A stretch of DNA of 64,000 bases from Cruorifilaria tuberocauda. Lineage: Eukaryota > Nematoda > Chromadorea > Rhabditida > Onchocercidae. Each line of letters opens with the position of its first letter. Position 1 is the stretch's first letter. A program made the translations under genes and the position numbers. Below the pieces are notes generated by a model, which worked only from the letters and a program-made list of their open reading frames with translations, did no database searches and was not told the origin of the DNA. The DNA is taken from the NCBI GenBank assembly GCA_013365365.1, contig JABVXU010000181.1:1-64000 (forward strand), in the 5' to 3' direction. Positions 23,246 to 36,140 of this stretch are shown here, piece after piece.

Positions 23246-24954
23246 AAAAATGCAATTTTTTTCCTGTCCTTTTCAAACAATTTACGCGAGTGAAGATCTT
23301 GGAAAAGTCGGGTTTATTTAGCGTCGTGACCTCGTATTTTGTTTATTGTTTAACAAGGTCAGGATGTTAACACCTGCCCTCCATATATTAACCAGAATAA
23401 CCTTATTCTGAAACTGAGTGTCACATAAAACCGTCCCTAATTCTCCTACTCCTGAGGTTCCCTCCTTTCTTGTAGTTTTTAGCTTTGTTAAATTGGGCAG
23501 GTTAATGTTTCCATTATTTTTTCGTAGCGAATGTGATTTAATGGTCAGTGTCATCACGAGGATTTTCTTCATAATTACGGTTTTCTTTGGTCTCAGATCG
23601 TATTACTTAATTTTTATATGGCTCTACGGAAAATAAAATCCAAATAAGCATGTATAAGTACAGAAAAGGATTGCTTATCCAGTCCCACATCAAATATCTC
23701 TGATGCGGTTTCGGTTTTAATTTATTGAAGTTCTTACGGTAATAAATTAATTATCTCATTTGACTGGATCTATTTGCACTTGTTTTGTACATTTCCCACT
23801 AAAATTTCAATTATTAACGTTTCATCTGTGTTATGGAATTATGTCGCATATACATGTTACATTTCGTTTGTTTGTTCATTGCTATTTAGGAAATAAAATT
23901 TGTATTTATGATCTTCTAGCACTTCAGCATATAAGATTGTAAGGAAATTCTGCCCTAAATATGGATTGGGAAAAAGAATAAAGGGCTTTAATCACTTATA
24001 ACGAAAGGCTTTTGAAGTTCTGTAAACTGAAATAGCTATAGATTGTTAAAAATATGGCTGATATTAGCTTTTCTAATATGATTGTGAAGGGAAAGAAAAA
24101 CATGGGAAGAGAATACGATAGGGAATGTTCGATATGCAAGCCAATCTTGATGAGTGATCCACTTTGTCAAGGTAAAATGGAAGGTAGGGTTCGTGACGTA
24201 CAGGCTTTGATCATCCTTTTAAAATTTGATGCTGAATTCGTCACCTTATTATGTGCCAAACAACAATAGACAACATTAGAAACAGTAGATGTGGATGCAA
24301 TAATTAACGATAAAATTCAAAGTTTACTCCAACAAGAAACATATAAGTTAGTTAGAATAGACTCATCACTTACGAATGCGAAATTCATTGCTCATGATAT
24401 CAAATTTCATCGAAAATGTTCAAAGTTTACTCCAACAAGAAACATGTAAGTTATTCAAATATGTCATCAGCAACAATATCACATCTTAAGTCAGTCAAGA
24501 AAAGCAGGTAATTGAATTCCTAAAAATATTAACATTTTAATGACGATGTCTTATGCTTATCTCCATCAAAAAATTTATTCAAGTCCATATCAATATTCCT
24601 ATATCACCTCCTCACTCTTATCTTCGCTTTTCTCGAAAAACAAACTGATAATTGCAGTATTGGAATATTGGTTATGCATAAGCTAAAACCATTATAATTG
24701 CATAGGTTCTGGCGCTGCTCGCTGCTGAAAAACGTACCGACTTGATTATGGCCATATTAATAAACAAATTTTTATAGACTATATTCATATGAAATCCAGC
24801 TTCTAGGCATAAGAAATTACGATTAAATTAGAAAACTGCTACAAATGAGCTGAAACAGATAATAAATGGATAAAAGAAATAAAGCTTATAAAGAACTATG
24901 GAAATTGACTGGAAAAATAACATGTTTCTGTTGGTAAGAATTGTTGAAAAGAAA
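23246..24954. other. convergent intergenic region BiP / PSMA1 with a 35-bp direct repeat
   Basis: Contains the 3' UTRs of both genes, with AATAAA-type signals near 23632. A 35-bp sequence beginning TTCAAAGTTTACTCCAAC occurs at 24316-24350 and again at 24419-24453 with one mismatch. Each copy ends in something like a splice donor (CAT(A/G)TAAGTTA). No protein gene is supported; the 71-codon frame at 24054-24269 looks accidental. Confidence 0.5.
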
Positions 24955-27823
24955 TTATAAACATACTTCACTGCCACTTTGCTGACCGGTTCGTGGAACT
25001 CCTGCAATGCGATCTAAAAACGGTTGAACATCATCATCTTCCATTACTTTAAATGGCGTACCTTGACCCACAAGAGCAATTGTTGTATTCTGCAATATAT
25101 TATACCATACTGATAATTTATAAGAAAAATTCTAATTCTGCAAATCTATTAAATTAAATGTTACACCTTCACAAAAATTGAGGAAAAAATTTTTTTGGAG
25201 GCGCTGGAATTTCAGATCTATAGAAATTATGCAGAAAGTAAACAAGAACCCTATTAGAAAATCACCTTTTTTGATAAGCTGTCCTCAGCGGGTAGTGTAT
25301 CTCTTAGTGCCAGTAGTGCAAACTCAACCAACTGTTCAACACTTGCTGCAAATATACATATAAAATTTGTCCTGTTTCCAAATTTTTTTTTACATGGTGA
25401 ACATTTTTCAAATAAATGGCAGTCGAAATAAACATTCATTGTCGATAATAAGCGCAAACCAGCAGGAAATTGATCCAAATTTCGCTCCAGATACGTACGT
25501 GCGCTTTGAGAACGAGCGCCTATTGAACTCGCCAGTGTTTCAACGACTTCTGCTGATGGATCAGTCTTTACAATATGTGTTCCCCTCTCCTAAAATATCG
25601 AATGTCATATAACAAAATTACCATCAGAACACTTCTTTTCACTATGAAAATATGCTATGAGTAAACAGTAAAACTCAGAATACGCAGAGTATTATCAACG
25701 ATGGCGGATGCCACTTTATAAAGAAATATCATGAATGAAATACAATGCACTATTATACCACATATCAGCATGCTTTGTTGCACACTGCAATATTAGATTA
25801 GATGAAATACTTAGCAGAAAAACCGACAGTAAATTTAAAGAAATTTCGTATTTTTCCTTATGCATTTGTTTACGACTTATAATCCAAAAATACCGCAAGT
25901 TTTTGTCTAAATGCTCCGTCTAATTATAACAAGAAATTTAAAAAACAACAGGCCTACATTCTTTTGCGTCTAAAATAAAAACAATGAGTATAGAGAAATA
26001 TAAAAAGTTGACAAGCTTTATCCATGTAATACACGAAGAATTATTCAAATTCAGCAATTCAAATTTTGATGTTCTTTCTAAATTGTTTCAAGTTCAAAAC
26101 ACTGTGACTTCAAATCAATTCTCGTTGATGACAAAGATGCGTAAAGAAAGCGGATATTCAAAATAAAGTGTTCTTATGAAATTTTCAAATGAAAAAAAAA
26201 AACACCACTAACGAACTGATATAGAAAACAAAAAAAGAGAACCCACATCATAACCAGCAATAACAAGACCAACACCAAATGGGCGCCTTCCATAAATCTG
26301 TGTATTTGCCTGCAGTTCTGCAAAAGCTCTCATATGAGTCTGGAGAGAGAAATAATTTTTATTTACAAAATTTTTAGTAAAAATTTTGAAAAATTATATT
26401 CTCAAGAGAGTTCATCTTTTTTTCAATTGCGAATCTAAAAATTTCGAATCAATTTATAGTGGCATGCCATAATGTGAAATGCCACAGCATTTTTTGTAAC
26501 AGATTTTTAATATCAAACGCGGAAAATTAACTCACTAAGTTGAATCCGATTGTTTAAAACCTGAATTGGAACCGGCTCGTTGTAATCCCATCTCCAGGCC
26601 GAACACTCTGTCTGCAGAAAACGTCTGAAATGGGACTTAATTTAAAAAAATGCATTATATCTAATAATACAGAATTTTATCAAAATATCTCATGATAGTA
26701 ATAAAAGAACATAAAAAAGATTGATGAGAATCTCTCCCTATTTTTCTTTAGTAATGGATCTTTTATTTAATATATTTTAGCATACAAATAACATTCCAAT
26801 TTCATCGGAATCAATATGTAGTCGTAATCTGTTCGGTAGAACATGAAAACCAATATTGCTAGATGTAAACATCAAAGCATAGAAATGAAGAATTCAACAC
26901 TAACGCAAGTATTCGACCATCAGAGAGAAGACCCGCAATGGAAACACCGGCATGCGTGTCAAGCTCATAAATCTTCTTTTGATGCGAACAAAGTTCATTT
27001 GCAGCGCGCTGAAAGTCAAAAGTATTGATGATTTAGATTACTCCCGCAGAACTCGATTTTCAATATTTCATCCTATCTTCACCAGAAGATGACTACGGTT
27101 GGGAGGTAATGTGATTAAAATAAAAACGTTGCAAAACAAAAACGTTAGATAGATGTATGATAAGTTTTCTCATATTCATTTGAATTAAATTTAGCATGAT
27201 GTATGTCGATAATTATATTAATTTTCGTGCATTATGCAAGCACATCTGCGATGAAAATAATTTCGCCACAACTGACTAGTCTAGCATGTGAACTGCACTT
27301 ACAAAACATCATGTATTTGCTGACATGAGATGCAAGTTATTGTAGAATTGTGCGGTAATTAGAGGTAATATCAATAAAATTACCAAATATTTGCTAATAT
27401 GCGCGAAATTAGTTGCTTATTGGACCGTTTTACAAATGATTGTGAAAAGAAACAAAAAGCTGATTTGAATCAGTTTCGAAGGCTACCTTTAATGCCACTA
27501 GAACAGCATGTGTATTACTTTTCAGTCCAACAGTTGCACTACCTTGCTTCATCGCTTCAACAGCATAATCAACCTGGTGAAGTCGACCCTGAAATAATGA
27601 CAACAATGAGATGAAATTTCTTTCAAAAACTTAAAAACTTAAATGAGAAAAATACAAGGGATAAGCGAACAATCATAGTATTGCAGCAAACCGATTGTCA
27701 ATTTGAACACATGACAACACTCCCAAAATTAAATACAAATATCACCAAAACCAAACATTAAATTTCAGAAATTACCTGAGGACTCCAAACCGTAACATCG
27801 CTGTCATATTGATTACGGAACAT
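24955..27823 (-). CDS. PSMA1: 20S proteasome subunit alpha type-1 (PSMA1; pas-6 type)
   Basis: Non-catalytic alpha-ring subunit of the 20S core. Exons on the minus strand are 27823-27776, 27588-27487, 27008-26905, 26624-26561, 26339-26247, 25589-25460, 25345-25266 and 25089-24955, giving 251 aa against 263 in human. It starts [17 protein letters not shown] with the alpha-subunit signature [17 protein letters not shown], then [70 protein letters not shown] and [14 protein letters not shown]. Exon 4 ends at 26561, which gives the family's exact spacing; a later donor would insert extra residues and break phase. The last codons read GSEVCL then TAA at 24957-24955; a good donor (GTATGT) at this point means a further short exon cannot be excluded. 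A likely trans-splice acceptor ends at 27831, seven bases before the ATG. Confidence 0.95.
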
Positions 27824-28805
27824 TTCTTACCTGAAAGGTAATAGAAACAAAGCTTTATATAAGAAAAAAATTCTTCAATAGACCGATGTCAGATCTATCC
27901 AACAAAAGCTTATACCTAATCATTTTTTATTCTAGGACGAACTGTACCAATTGTAACTTAAAGCTGCAGCGACTTAAATACATTTCTGCTATGACACATC
28001 CATTATCTTAAACTACTACCTCTTTCATAGTTGAATGAATTAGGCAACAGGAAATAAGCTATAGCAAAGCCATCAACTTTCAACACTCTGAAATATAAGT
28101 TTTAAAAGACTTCGAGCCAAACTGTCCACTAACCAAACTGAAAATTTTATTTAATTAAAACAACTAGCCAGCAGAAGTGAAATACGCAAGTATGATGCAC
28201 GTTTAAATATATTCCCACACATCATAGGGAATGTTAGATCGGTAGCTTAATCAAAAGTTGAGCTATGAACCCAGATTGATAATAAAACATATAAAAAAAT
28301 AATGAAAATGTAATATATATAAAAATAATATCTTAATATAATGGCAAGTATATATATACAAAAGGAACAAAAGAATGCCTTCTAAAAGCAAAATAATCGT
28401 AAATAATAAAAAACGGACATTTGAAGAAACTACATTAGCTACATTCCTATATAGTATAGATGAGGGACTACTCGAATAAAACAATTATAGAAAAACGGAA
28501 AATAGATATTTTGAAGTCAGATCCCCAGAAATTTTTTAGCAGTAAAGCGTTTTAGAGGGCACAACGCACACATCACTGAACATTATTCTAAACCAATGCT
28601 CTTTTTCAGTAAGATGTGAAAGTGATTTCCAATTTGATAGGTACTTACATACAATTGACAAATCCGATCACCTCACTGCACTTCATTTTCTATTCGAGAT
28701 TTCACTTAGTGGATATTAAATTGACTAAATTATGACAAAATATACTAAATTGATTGCATGTTAAGCACAACGATTGTCATTTCAACAGCAAACAGATAAC
28801 TATAT
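27824..28805. other. intergenic, V-ATPase e to PSMA1
   Basis: About 980 bp of AT-rich spacer between two minus-strand genes. Shared transcription is possible but the spacing is wide for an operon. No coding potential is seen. Confidence 0.4.
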
Positions 28806-29516
28806 TTAAGATGGTATGAGTTCTTTCGCATCACCCCACTTTTCTGAAATCCAGCGTATTGTCCTGACCGGCAACTGAGGACCAATAAGTGGATTTAACT
28901 GATGCAAATAAACCAAAATCCAAAAAAGCCAACAACAACAAGCGGTTAATACAACCATCGTTTGTATTATACCTGAAATAATTATGGCGGTTATACTGAA
29001 TATGGATATATGCTGAAACAAAAATGTCATAAAGAAAAGCCAGAAACAAAACATGCATGATTGAAATACCATGTTTCATTTCCTATTCTTTAATTACTTC
29101 ACAATAATCAATTCGATCTCAATCCAATAAAACCAACAATAATATTAACAAACATAAATATCCCCTATAAGACTGCACTTTCATGTTTATGGAATGTTCA
29201 CTTTTCTCTGGGAATAAGTCATTAATAATTGATTAAGAAGAAATTAAATCATTGTTTGCATTATTTATTCAACAAAGAAATATTGTGATTTCGAATAGAA
29301 GAAAGGCGTTCCTACAAAATTCAAAGCTGACACATTTCTGTACTACCATAAATCGAATAAAGACAAAACCAAAGAGACAAAAGATTTTCTCAAAGATTAA
29401 AAAAATTATCTTGCAAGTATACCTCGATTTGGCCCCTTGGGGATAATAAATGGTCCACCAACACCTATAATTATCCAGAATGCTGTAACCGTGAACACTA
29501 GGATGATTGCACCCAT
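28806..29516 (-). CDS. ATP6V0E: V-type proton ATPase subunit e (ATP6V0E / vha-17 type)
   Basis: Small hydrophobic subunit of the membrane Vo sector of the proton pump. Two exons (29516-29423 and 28972-28806) give 86 aa, in line with the 80-90 aa of the family. The first transmembrane helix is IILVFTVTAFWIIIGVGGPF, followed by the conserved loop IPKGPNRGI, which spans the intron. The second helix is TMVVLTACCCWLFWILVYLHQ, and the conserved end of helix is LNPLIGPQL, then RTIRW. The ATG lies 11 bases after a spliced-leader-like acceptor (ATTTCAG ending at 29528). It diverges from RNASEK, also a Vo component. Confidence 0.94.
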
Positions 29517-30391
29517 ACTAATGAATCCTGAAATAAACAGAATTAACTACATTTTCCCAAAACACTAATCCTTTCGCTAAAGTGACGTATATATATATAT
29601 ATATATATGTAAAGAAATACAATTATCTTTCGTATTAACCAAGAAAATGTGACACGCTTCTAAAAATCTTGAAAACCATCAAATTCCTGATACTAATGTT
29701 TGCAAAACTTTAAGATACTAGATAAAAATTGCTAAAAAAAGATATAATTTGAAAGAATAAAGAATTTTACAAATTTATAAAATACATATAGATATTCTAC
29801 AGAATCAACATTCCAATCTCTAATCGATTACGCACTCACATTAAATCAAATTTAAATTTAGAAGTAATTCATTTTTAAACGACTGTGTTTTTGACCAATT
29901 TCTGCTCATCATCAAATTATTCTTATATAACTGAAGCATAATTTCCTTGTTTGCACTACTGCTTCGCTTACCTAACCGTAAGATGAAATATTTCTCTTCT
30001 CCTTTCACGTTCTCTGAATTTCTAGTCTAACCACAAAATTAAAAAACCATCAAAGAAAACACTCGTAGACCATCGTATACCTTTTCCGCTAAAATGATAC
30101 ACCTGATGAGCAAAAACCTCAGCACATAACTCTCGATATCGAAAACGATCCGGAAAGAAAAGTTAACCCATCCGGTCAACCAGTTTGCACAACGATCACA
30201 TAATGACTGAAGGTTGAGTCCTACGTTCCCTTGCAGCACTATATCTCTGGTAGATGAGTTGTGTTCGGACTGGTGAAATCAAGTTTCGGGGTTTTCTTTG
30301 TTGAAAGAATACAAGGGGAACTTAGGCTTTGTTTCCGGTATCACTTGGCGTTTATATCAGTGCACAACTAGTGTTATTTTAGGTATGCAAA
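29517..30391. promoter_or_regulatory. divergent promoter region of two V-ATPase Vo genes
   Basis: 875 bp lie between the start codons of subunit e (minus) and RNASEK (+). A (TA)n microsatellite sits at about 29588-29608. The segment 30060-30350 is less AT-rich than its surroundings and is the likeliest shared promoter. The minus-strand frame at 30039-30239 has no support as a gene. Confidence 0.45.
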
Positions 30392-31306
30392 ATGAGATTG
30401 TGCCCAATATGCGGACCAAAACTTTCAGCTTTTTGGTAAGTAAATCAAATATAAGTTCATAAATTTTAAGTGCAGCATTTTGTTGAGGACACTGACGGGA
30501 TCGGAAGTTCTGTGGGAAGCTCTCACTTGTTTGATTTATTTTAAGTTGAGAAAATCTATCATTTGATAGCAACATTTATGAAGTGTTTCAAATTATTAGG
30601 TACTTTTAACTTTTCCGAACCATTTTATTTGTAAAGTAACAGGAATTAGAGGCGTAGAAATGAATATATGGTTTTAATCAGGTAGTGTGCAGTTTTAATG
30701 AATTTAAAACTATAAATTAATGTTGATAAATGTTACAAATTTTAGCATGATAATGTCAGTTTGGGGTGTTCTCTTTCTTGGCCTGCTTGGTGTGTTTTTC
30801 TACGTTCAGGCAGTGAATTTATTCCCCGATCTTCACTTCGAACAGGAGGAACCGGTGGATGGAGTAGTTTTACCGCTAACAACTGCGTCAGTTGCTTTTT
30901 CTGATTTCTTCGTTCTTCTTTTTTAGGATTTTTGGAACAACCCAAAATATTTCCTACTGAGAAGACCGATTTTGTAGTTGATTGGACGCATATCGGTATG
31001 CTTCAAATCAACTGCAAAATCGATTGCTTAATAATTCAATGTCGGATATGTCGGAATCGTTCCTACTTGATGTCATAATCGTGTGATAACCGAACTCCAA
31101 GCGTGTCTTATAGAGGAAATAATAATTATTGTTTAATATACTCATTCCACTTCTTTCGGTGGCGAATAATGTGAGTCGCTTTCAGTGTAATTGAGGATAA
31201 GTATGCAGAAAAGGCAACGCAATGCTGGGTAGCTGCTGGTATGTACCTTGTCACACTGATTGTTGTATTCTGGCAGAACAAATTTAATTCTGCAACAATA
31301 TTTTGA
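30392..31306 (+). CDS. RNASEK: RNASEK / V-ATPase accessory subunit f
   Basis: Short two-helix membrane protein first called ribonuclease kappa and later found as subunit f in the Vo ring of animal V-ATPases. Exons 30392-30435, 30746-30886 and 31186-31306 give 101 aa (human short form 98). Family features are CGPKLSAF, then the helix MIMSVWGVLFLGLLGVFFYV, the lumenal acidic loop (FPDLHFEQEEP), CWVAAGMYLVTLIVVFWQ and a short tail. The exon 2 end is set by the phase-2 donor GCGTCAGT at 30887, which joins in frame to the exon at 31186; reading on reaches a stop. The loop is a few residues longer than in insects and mammals. A trans-splice-like acceptor ends at 30382. Confidence 0.9.
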
Positions 31307-33465
31307 TTTCTATTTTAATTCTTCCCATTTTCGAAATATTCCAAATGTTATTTCCATTCATAAGAAATTGAACACCCATTGCTTTGTTGCTGGATTTTAT
31401 TTCTTTTATAATCGGTATTAAGCTATACACCGATATACCGATTAGGAGTAGTTCAGGTCGCTTGAAATTAATTATGATTTATGAATTTGAGCTGTGAAAC
31501 AACTGTAATTTCTTGAAGTTTATTACATTCGTGGACTATTCAGAAAAAGGAAGGAAATGTACATTTGAAGCATTCTATTGTATTATTTCACTTTATCTTT
31601 CGCTAAATCTTTCTTAATCTATTGTATAGTTTTCAGTCATGAAACGTTAGAAATACTGAATTGTTGTATTTGAAATAAAGTATTTCTTTGTTTTTGAAAC
31701 AACTTTTGGTGCAGAACATATTTGTGTCACTTTAATTATTTAAGAATTCAAGTCATCGATATCATAAGCAGACGAATGTATATGGATTATTTAATTAAGA
31801 TTGAAATATAAATTACTAGTGATTTTGTGGCAAGAAGTTTGTCGAGCGGAAGTTTGGAATTCAAAGAATAGATACTTGCTCATTAACTTCAAATGATTCA
31901 CAGGCGAGCTCAACTTTGTTTATGTTTTATACTTTTATGCTGACTGTTTGAAACAGAAAGTGACCTTGCAAATAGCAAATTTATTGAAGGAAATTATGTG
32001 AAACTATTTGAAAAGATATCGTTTATGATCGCAGAATTCCCATGATTTGAGAATGCAAAAAATTTATGTGTTTCTGCGTTATACACTTGTCGACGATCGT
32101 AGGAATTTATAAATTGCTCAGTGATCAAGGGAAAAGTTTGAAAACTTTAAAGTAGTGCAGTCATAAAAATTACTATCATTTTCGTTGAAATCTTCTGTCT
32201 TACCGGAAGTTTGGATATTTCTAGAAAATTCTGAAAGAAAGAAGCAAAGGCATTCCTTTTGCTTGAGTAGTAATTATAATTAGAAAAAAGAGTTTTCGTT
32301 TGTTTACATTTTACCATTTATTTAAATTCACATCCAATAACTGAAAAGTTAAAAAAGTAAGTGCGGTATGAGAAAGTGCGGCTTTGTAATTTAGCTTGGA
32401 TACTTCTGAAAAACATTTGATTGATTCCTTTTCTATGATCAGATGAATGAGAAACAATAATCTGTTCAAAATAATGAGTTTCAATATTTAATTTCTCAAA
32501 TATATTTTGAATCGTATCTATCACTAAGGTAAGGTAATGAGAGTGATATCACCAAGAATTAGGAGTTAATTTCATGCTATTTGATTTCATAATATCCAGT
32601 AATGAATATGTTCACGCTACGATTACATTTCTTTTAGATCTAATAAATTTCTCAACCTGTCAATAGTTGATTTGCTTCATTTTAAAGGCTGTTAGCTCAT
32701 TCGTTTGTTATCCATACCATACTAATATATTTCATTTTATAATTGCCATTATTTTTTTTTCAAATTTTGTAAAAATTTTTAATGAAAAGATTAGAGGAAA
32801 GTTATTGTTGATGTTATTCATTATTGCAATTTAATTCACACTAATAATCAAATATAATGGAACCAATTATTCTTATCCTTATTTTTGTAATATATTAGGA
32901 AATATCCACTTTAAATATTTTTACTATGTATCATTAATGATATTATAAAATTCTATCGAAGGATGGAAAAAGAAAAAAGAAAAAAATAATTAACGGTAAA
33001 ATTATTCAAGGACTATCACGGACTTTGTCTACTTCAATTCAATTTTTAAATTATAATTCTGGTAACTCCACCGCTATATCAGTTATATATTTAGTATTAA
33101 GCTAATGAAAAGACCATGCTAAGTGTCTTACTCCGTGTGATATTTTTATTTCTTCGATTGCTGCTTCAGGCTAATCGATCTTTTTTTTTTTAGTTTTTTT
33201 GTTGAGCTGAGTTTGTTGTTTTAATGTTTGTTTAAATTTAAATTCAAATATTTAAAAATTTAAGTAAAAATTTAGGAATTATTAAATTTAAAAAAGTTTG
33301 TTAAAATCTTGTGTTCCCTTAGGTACGACAGTGATTCATCAGTCAAAAATCAATATGTTCATGGATTATTCAAATGGGATGACAGAAGATATAAATAGTT
33401 TGTCGCGATTATTTTAATAACTAACTTTATAGCAATGTGGTTGTAAGAGAATACCAATTAGTCGG
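31307..33465. other. long intergenic region, no gene seen
   Basis: About 2.2 kb, AT-rich. The first ~400 bp includes RNASEK 3' UTR. A 68-codon minus-strand frame (32318-32524) has no splice partners or known resemblance. No repeats beyond poly(A)/(T) runs. Confidence 0.4.
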
Positions 33466-36054
33466 ATGATGTCCGGTAGAAGTGATAGTAAACTTATAGG
33501 TTTAAAAGCATCCGATACAGTTGGTGATTGGATTGTGATCAGAAAATTGGGTAGGGGTGGTTGCGGAGCTGTATTTGAAGTATGTGCAAAAGTAAGTCAC
33601 TTTGTCAAGTCTTAGTAATAATTATTTAATTTGGTAGTAATAAAAATTATATTACATTGGATGATAATGCTAAAAAACTTTGTAATCTCATGCAAATTTC
33701 AAATCTATCGTTATATAGTATTCACCAAAATATTCAAAATTCTCGAGATTTGATTTTTCCCAATTTAAAATACAAACTGTTATAAATGCTTAAAAGATAT
33801 TTCTAACTGAGAGGCTTCTAGCATGCGAATGACGCAAAACATTTAGCGATGAAGGTGGAATCGCGTGATTTGGATCACAATGATCAATTACTTCGAGCAG
33901 AAGCTGGTATTTTGAAGCGTATGCAATACTCAAAACATGTTCCCGTTTTTGTTGCAGCAGGTAACAATAACTTCTAACAAAAATTTTGGATAGGAGAGTA
34001 GATGACTGATCATACAGTGAATTAGTGAACAGTTGTGTTGCAAAGTAAGTGATGAAGTATAACAGTCATTGGTCATGATAAACATGTTTGACATCAAGAT
34101 TGACATCAAAATTTTCAAATTTTTACTAAAATTAATTGAATGAAAATGAATTGAGCAATCGTCCAGGTCGTACAGCAATGTTTAATTTCCTGCTTATGGG
34201 ATTGCTTGGGAAATCACTTAGCGAATTACATAAAATAGCCCCACATCGCCAATTTACAATGGCTACAGTTCTAAAAATTGCTCTTCAAGCGCTTAATGTA
34301 TGCTTTCATTTCCTTATTTTCTACATTTAACATTTCCTAGAGTTAAACTTTTTCAAAAACAATATCTCTCGAAATCTTTGTGAATTTTTCTTTTTATCAT
34401 AAATCCAGCTATTTGAAACAACCACTCATCATTCAAATAAACCATTCAAAATAAAATTTCCTAAATTCCTGTGCATTAAACATTTCTAAATTCTTATTAA
34501 AATTAGTTATGTATAATTTCTCAACCCTTCTGAATAAAAACTAAGGATATTAAAATATCAAATACCATCCGTTTTAATTTTATTGAGAGAAGAAATAGGT
34601 ACCATATTTTCGGAATTTATTCATTCTGAAGGCTCTCCGTGATCTCCACAACATCTACTTTATACATCGCGATGTAAAACCAGGAAATTTTGCAAGTGGT
34701 TTAGAAAATGTTAATGTGTTATATATCTTGGATTTCGGCTTATCACGACAATTTGCTACATACGATGTGACGACGAAAGCGCTTAAATTACGTAAGCCAC
34801 GTGTACGTGCATCATTCCGTGGTACCGTCGCATACTGCAGTATAAATGTACATAAACATCTGGAGCAAGGACGTCATGATGACTTATGGTATCTAAGAAT
34901 AGAATTAATGATCGAATGATATAAATCGCACTTTCCAAGACAAATGATATAGAAATAAGAGGGACGGTTAGTACTCCCAGAAGTAGCTATCACATAATCA
35001 ATTATCTTTATCTTTTTACAAACTCTTTGTCTTATCAAAGGATAGAAAATGTTCAAGAAATTCCGACAATTACCAAAATATTTAAATTATGAAAAATAAT
35101 GTTCTTTTGGTAATAAGAAATATTGCAATAATAGAGGAGAATATTTAACCATAAATTCCTAAAATAACCCAACTTCAAAAAGCACACAGTAATTAACTAT
35201 ATAAAATTGAAATTGCAAACGTAATTTACGAAGATTACACTTTTTCGTTGTCGATGTTACTAAGAACATGATCAATGAGTTTTGCCGAATATTATTTCGT
35301 AAAAAAGAGAAATATACTAAACATTAAGGTCAATGATGTATATGTTGATTGAATTCATTGCTGGTCGTCTACCATGGAAAGGCTTGAATCGAAAAGAAAC
35401 AGCCGTTATCAAGCAGACAATCAGTAATAGAAGACTGCTCCAGGTAAACGTACCATTTTTTTGCCATTTTTGGTAGGCTAAATCATATCAAAGTAGCCAT
35501 ATATATTATATATATGATTACTTTGATATACAAAAGCAAAATAAAAAAATCCTTCAAATATAAGCTCGAATTAGATAATAATCTAATTAGCACACAGATT
35601 TTCTTTTAACAAAACAACAGCTAACATTACACTACCAATGAAGATGGTTTTTTAAAAAAATGAAAAATCAACGAATCTTATCACTTCAAAATTAAACAAT
35701 TTAAATATTGAGGGCTGTCCGAAGCAATTTGGTGCTATTCTGGAATATATCTCCTTGCTTCGCTATCATCATCGACCTGATTATGACCAAATAGAAAATT
35801 TATTTGTGGCTGCCATTCAACGGCGTAATATCGACCGGAAAGCACCTTTCGAATGGGAGGATCCGAAAACTGATATTTCTTCTCATGCAAAAGAACCAAG
35901 TGTACAAAAAAAGATAGCGAAAACTACAAAGAAACAATTGACCAAAGAGATAGCGATAGCTGCAAGAAGTAAAGAAGAAAAACTAACATCAAAAATTGAA
36001 CAGCTTGAAGCAACGTTGATGGAGTATAGGATAGATACAACACAGTGTACATGA
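33466..36054 (+). CDS. CK1-group protein kinase, tau-tubulin-kinase-like
   Basis: Ser/Thr kinase of the CK1/TTBK group, greatly expanded in nematodes. Exons 33466-33591, 33822-33960, 34167-34297, 34632-34888, 35329-35443 and 35713-36054 give 369 aa. The glycine loop is LGRGGCGAVFEV, the ATP lysine is in LAMKVES, the catalytic loop is FIHRDVKPGNF and the metal-binding motif is DFGLSR, so the key catalytic residues are present. The activation segment SFRGTVAYCSINVH has the TTBK/CK1 form in place of APE. The last 60 residues are Lys/Glu-rich and likely form a coiled coil (EEKLTSKIEQLEATLMEYR). Two adjacent ATGs at 33466 and 33469 are possible starts. The substrate is unknown. Confidence 0.93.
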
Positions 36055-36140
36055 CAGTTCAAAAAACTGATACATATGTTTAGTGATGCACACAAATATT
36101 GGGATATTTGTGTGCACAATTACAAATAAAGCTAATAAAA
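36055..36140 (+). terminator. kinase 3' UTR with perfect 13-bp hairpin and poly(A) signals
   Basis: 33 bases after the stop, arms 36087-36099 (TGCACACAAATAT) and 36104-36116 (ATATTTGTGTGCA) are exact inverted copies around the loop TGGG. AAATAAA and AATAAA hexamers follow within 25 bases (36124-36141), so the hairpin sits just before the likely cleavage site. It may aid 3'-end formation or bind a regulator; both are inference. Confidence 0.7.

Noticed and set aside
26536..26560. Later PSMA1 exon 4 donor (GTGAGT at 26535)
   Set aside because: It breaks phase with the next exon and inserts residues; the donor at 26560 restores exact family spacing.
30927..30997. Extra RNASEK exon after the TTTTTAG acceptor
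   Set aside because: No exon 2 donor gives it an open phase; joining 30886 to 31186 is in frame and gives the family length.
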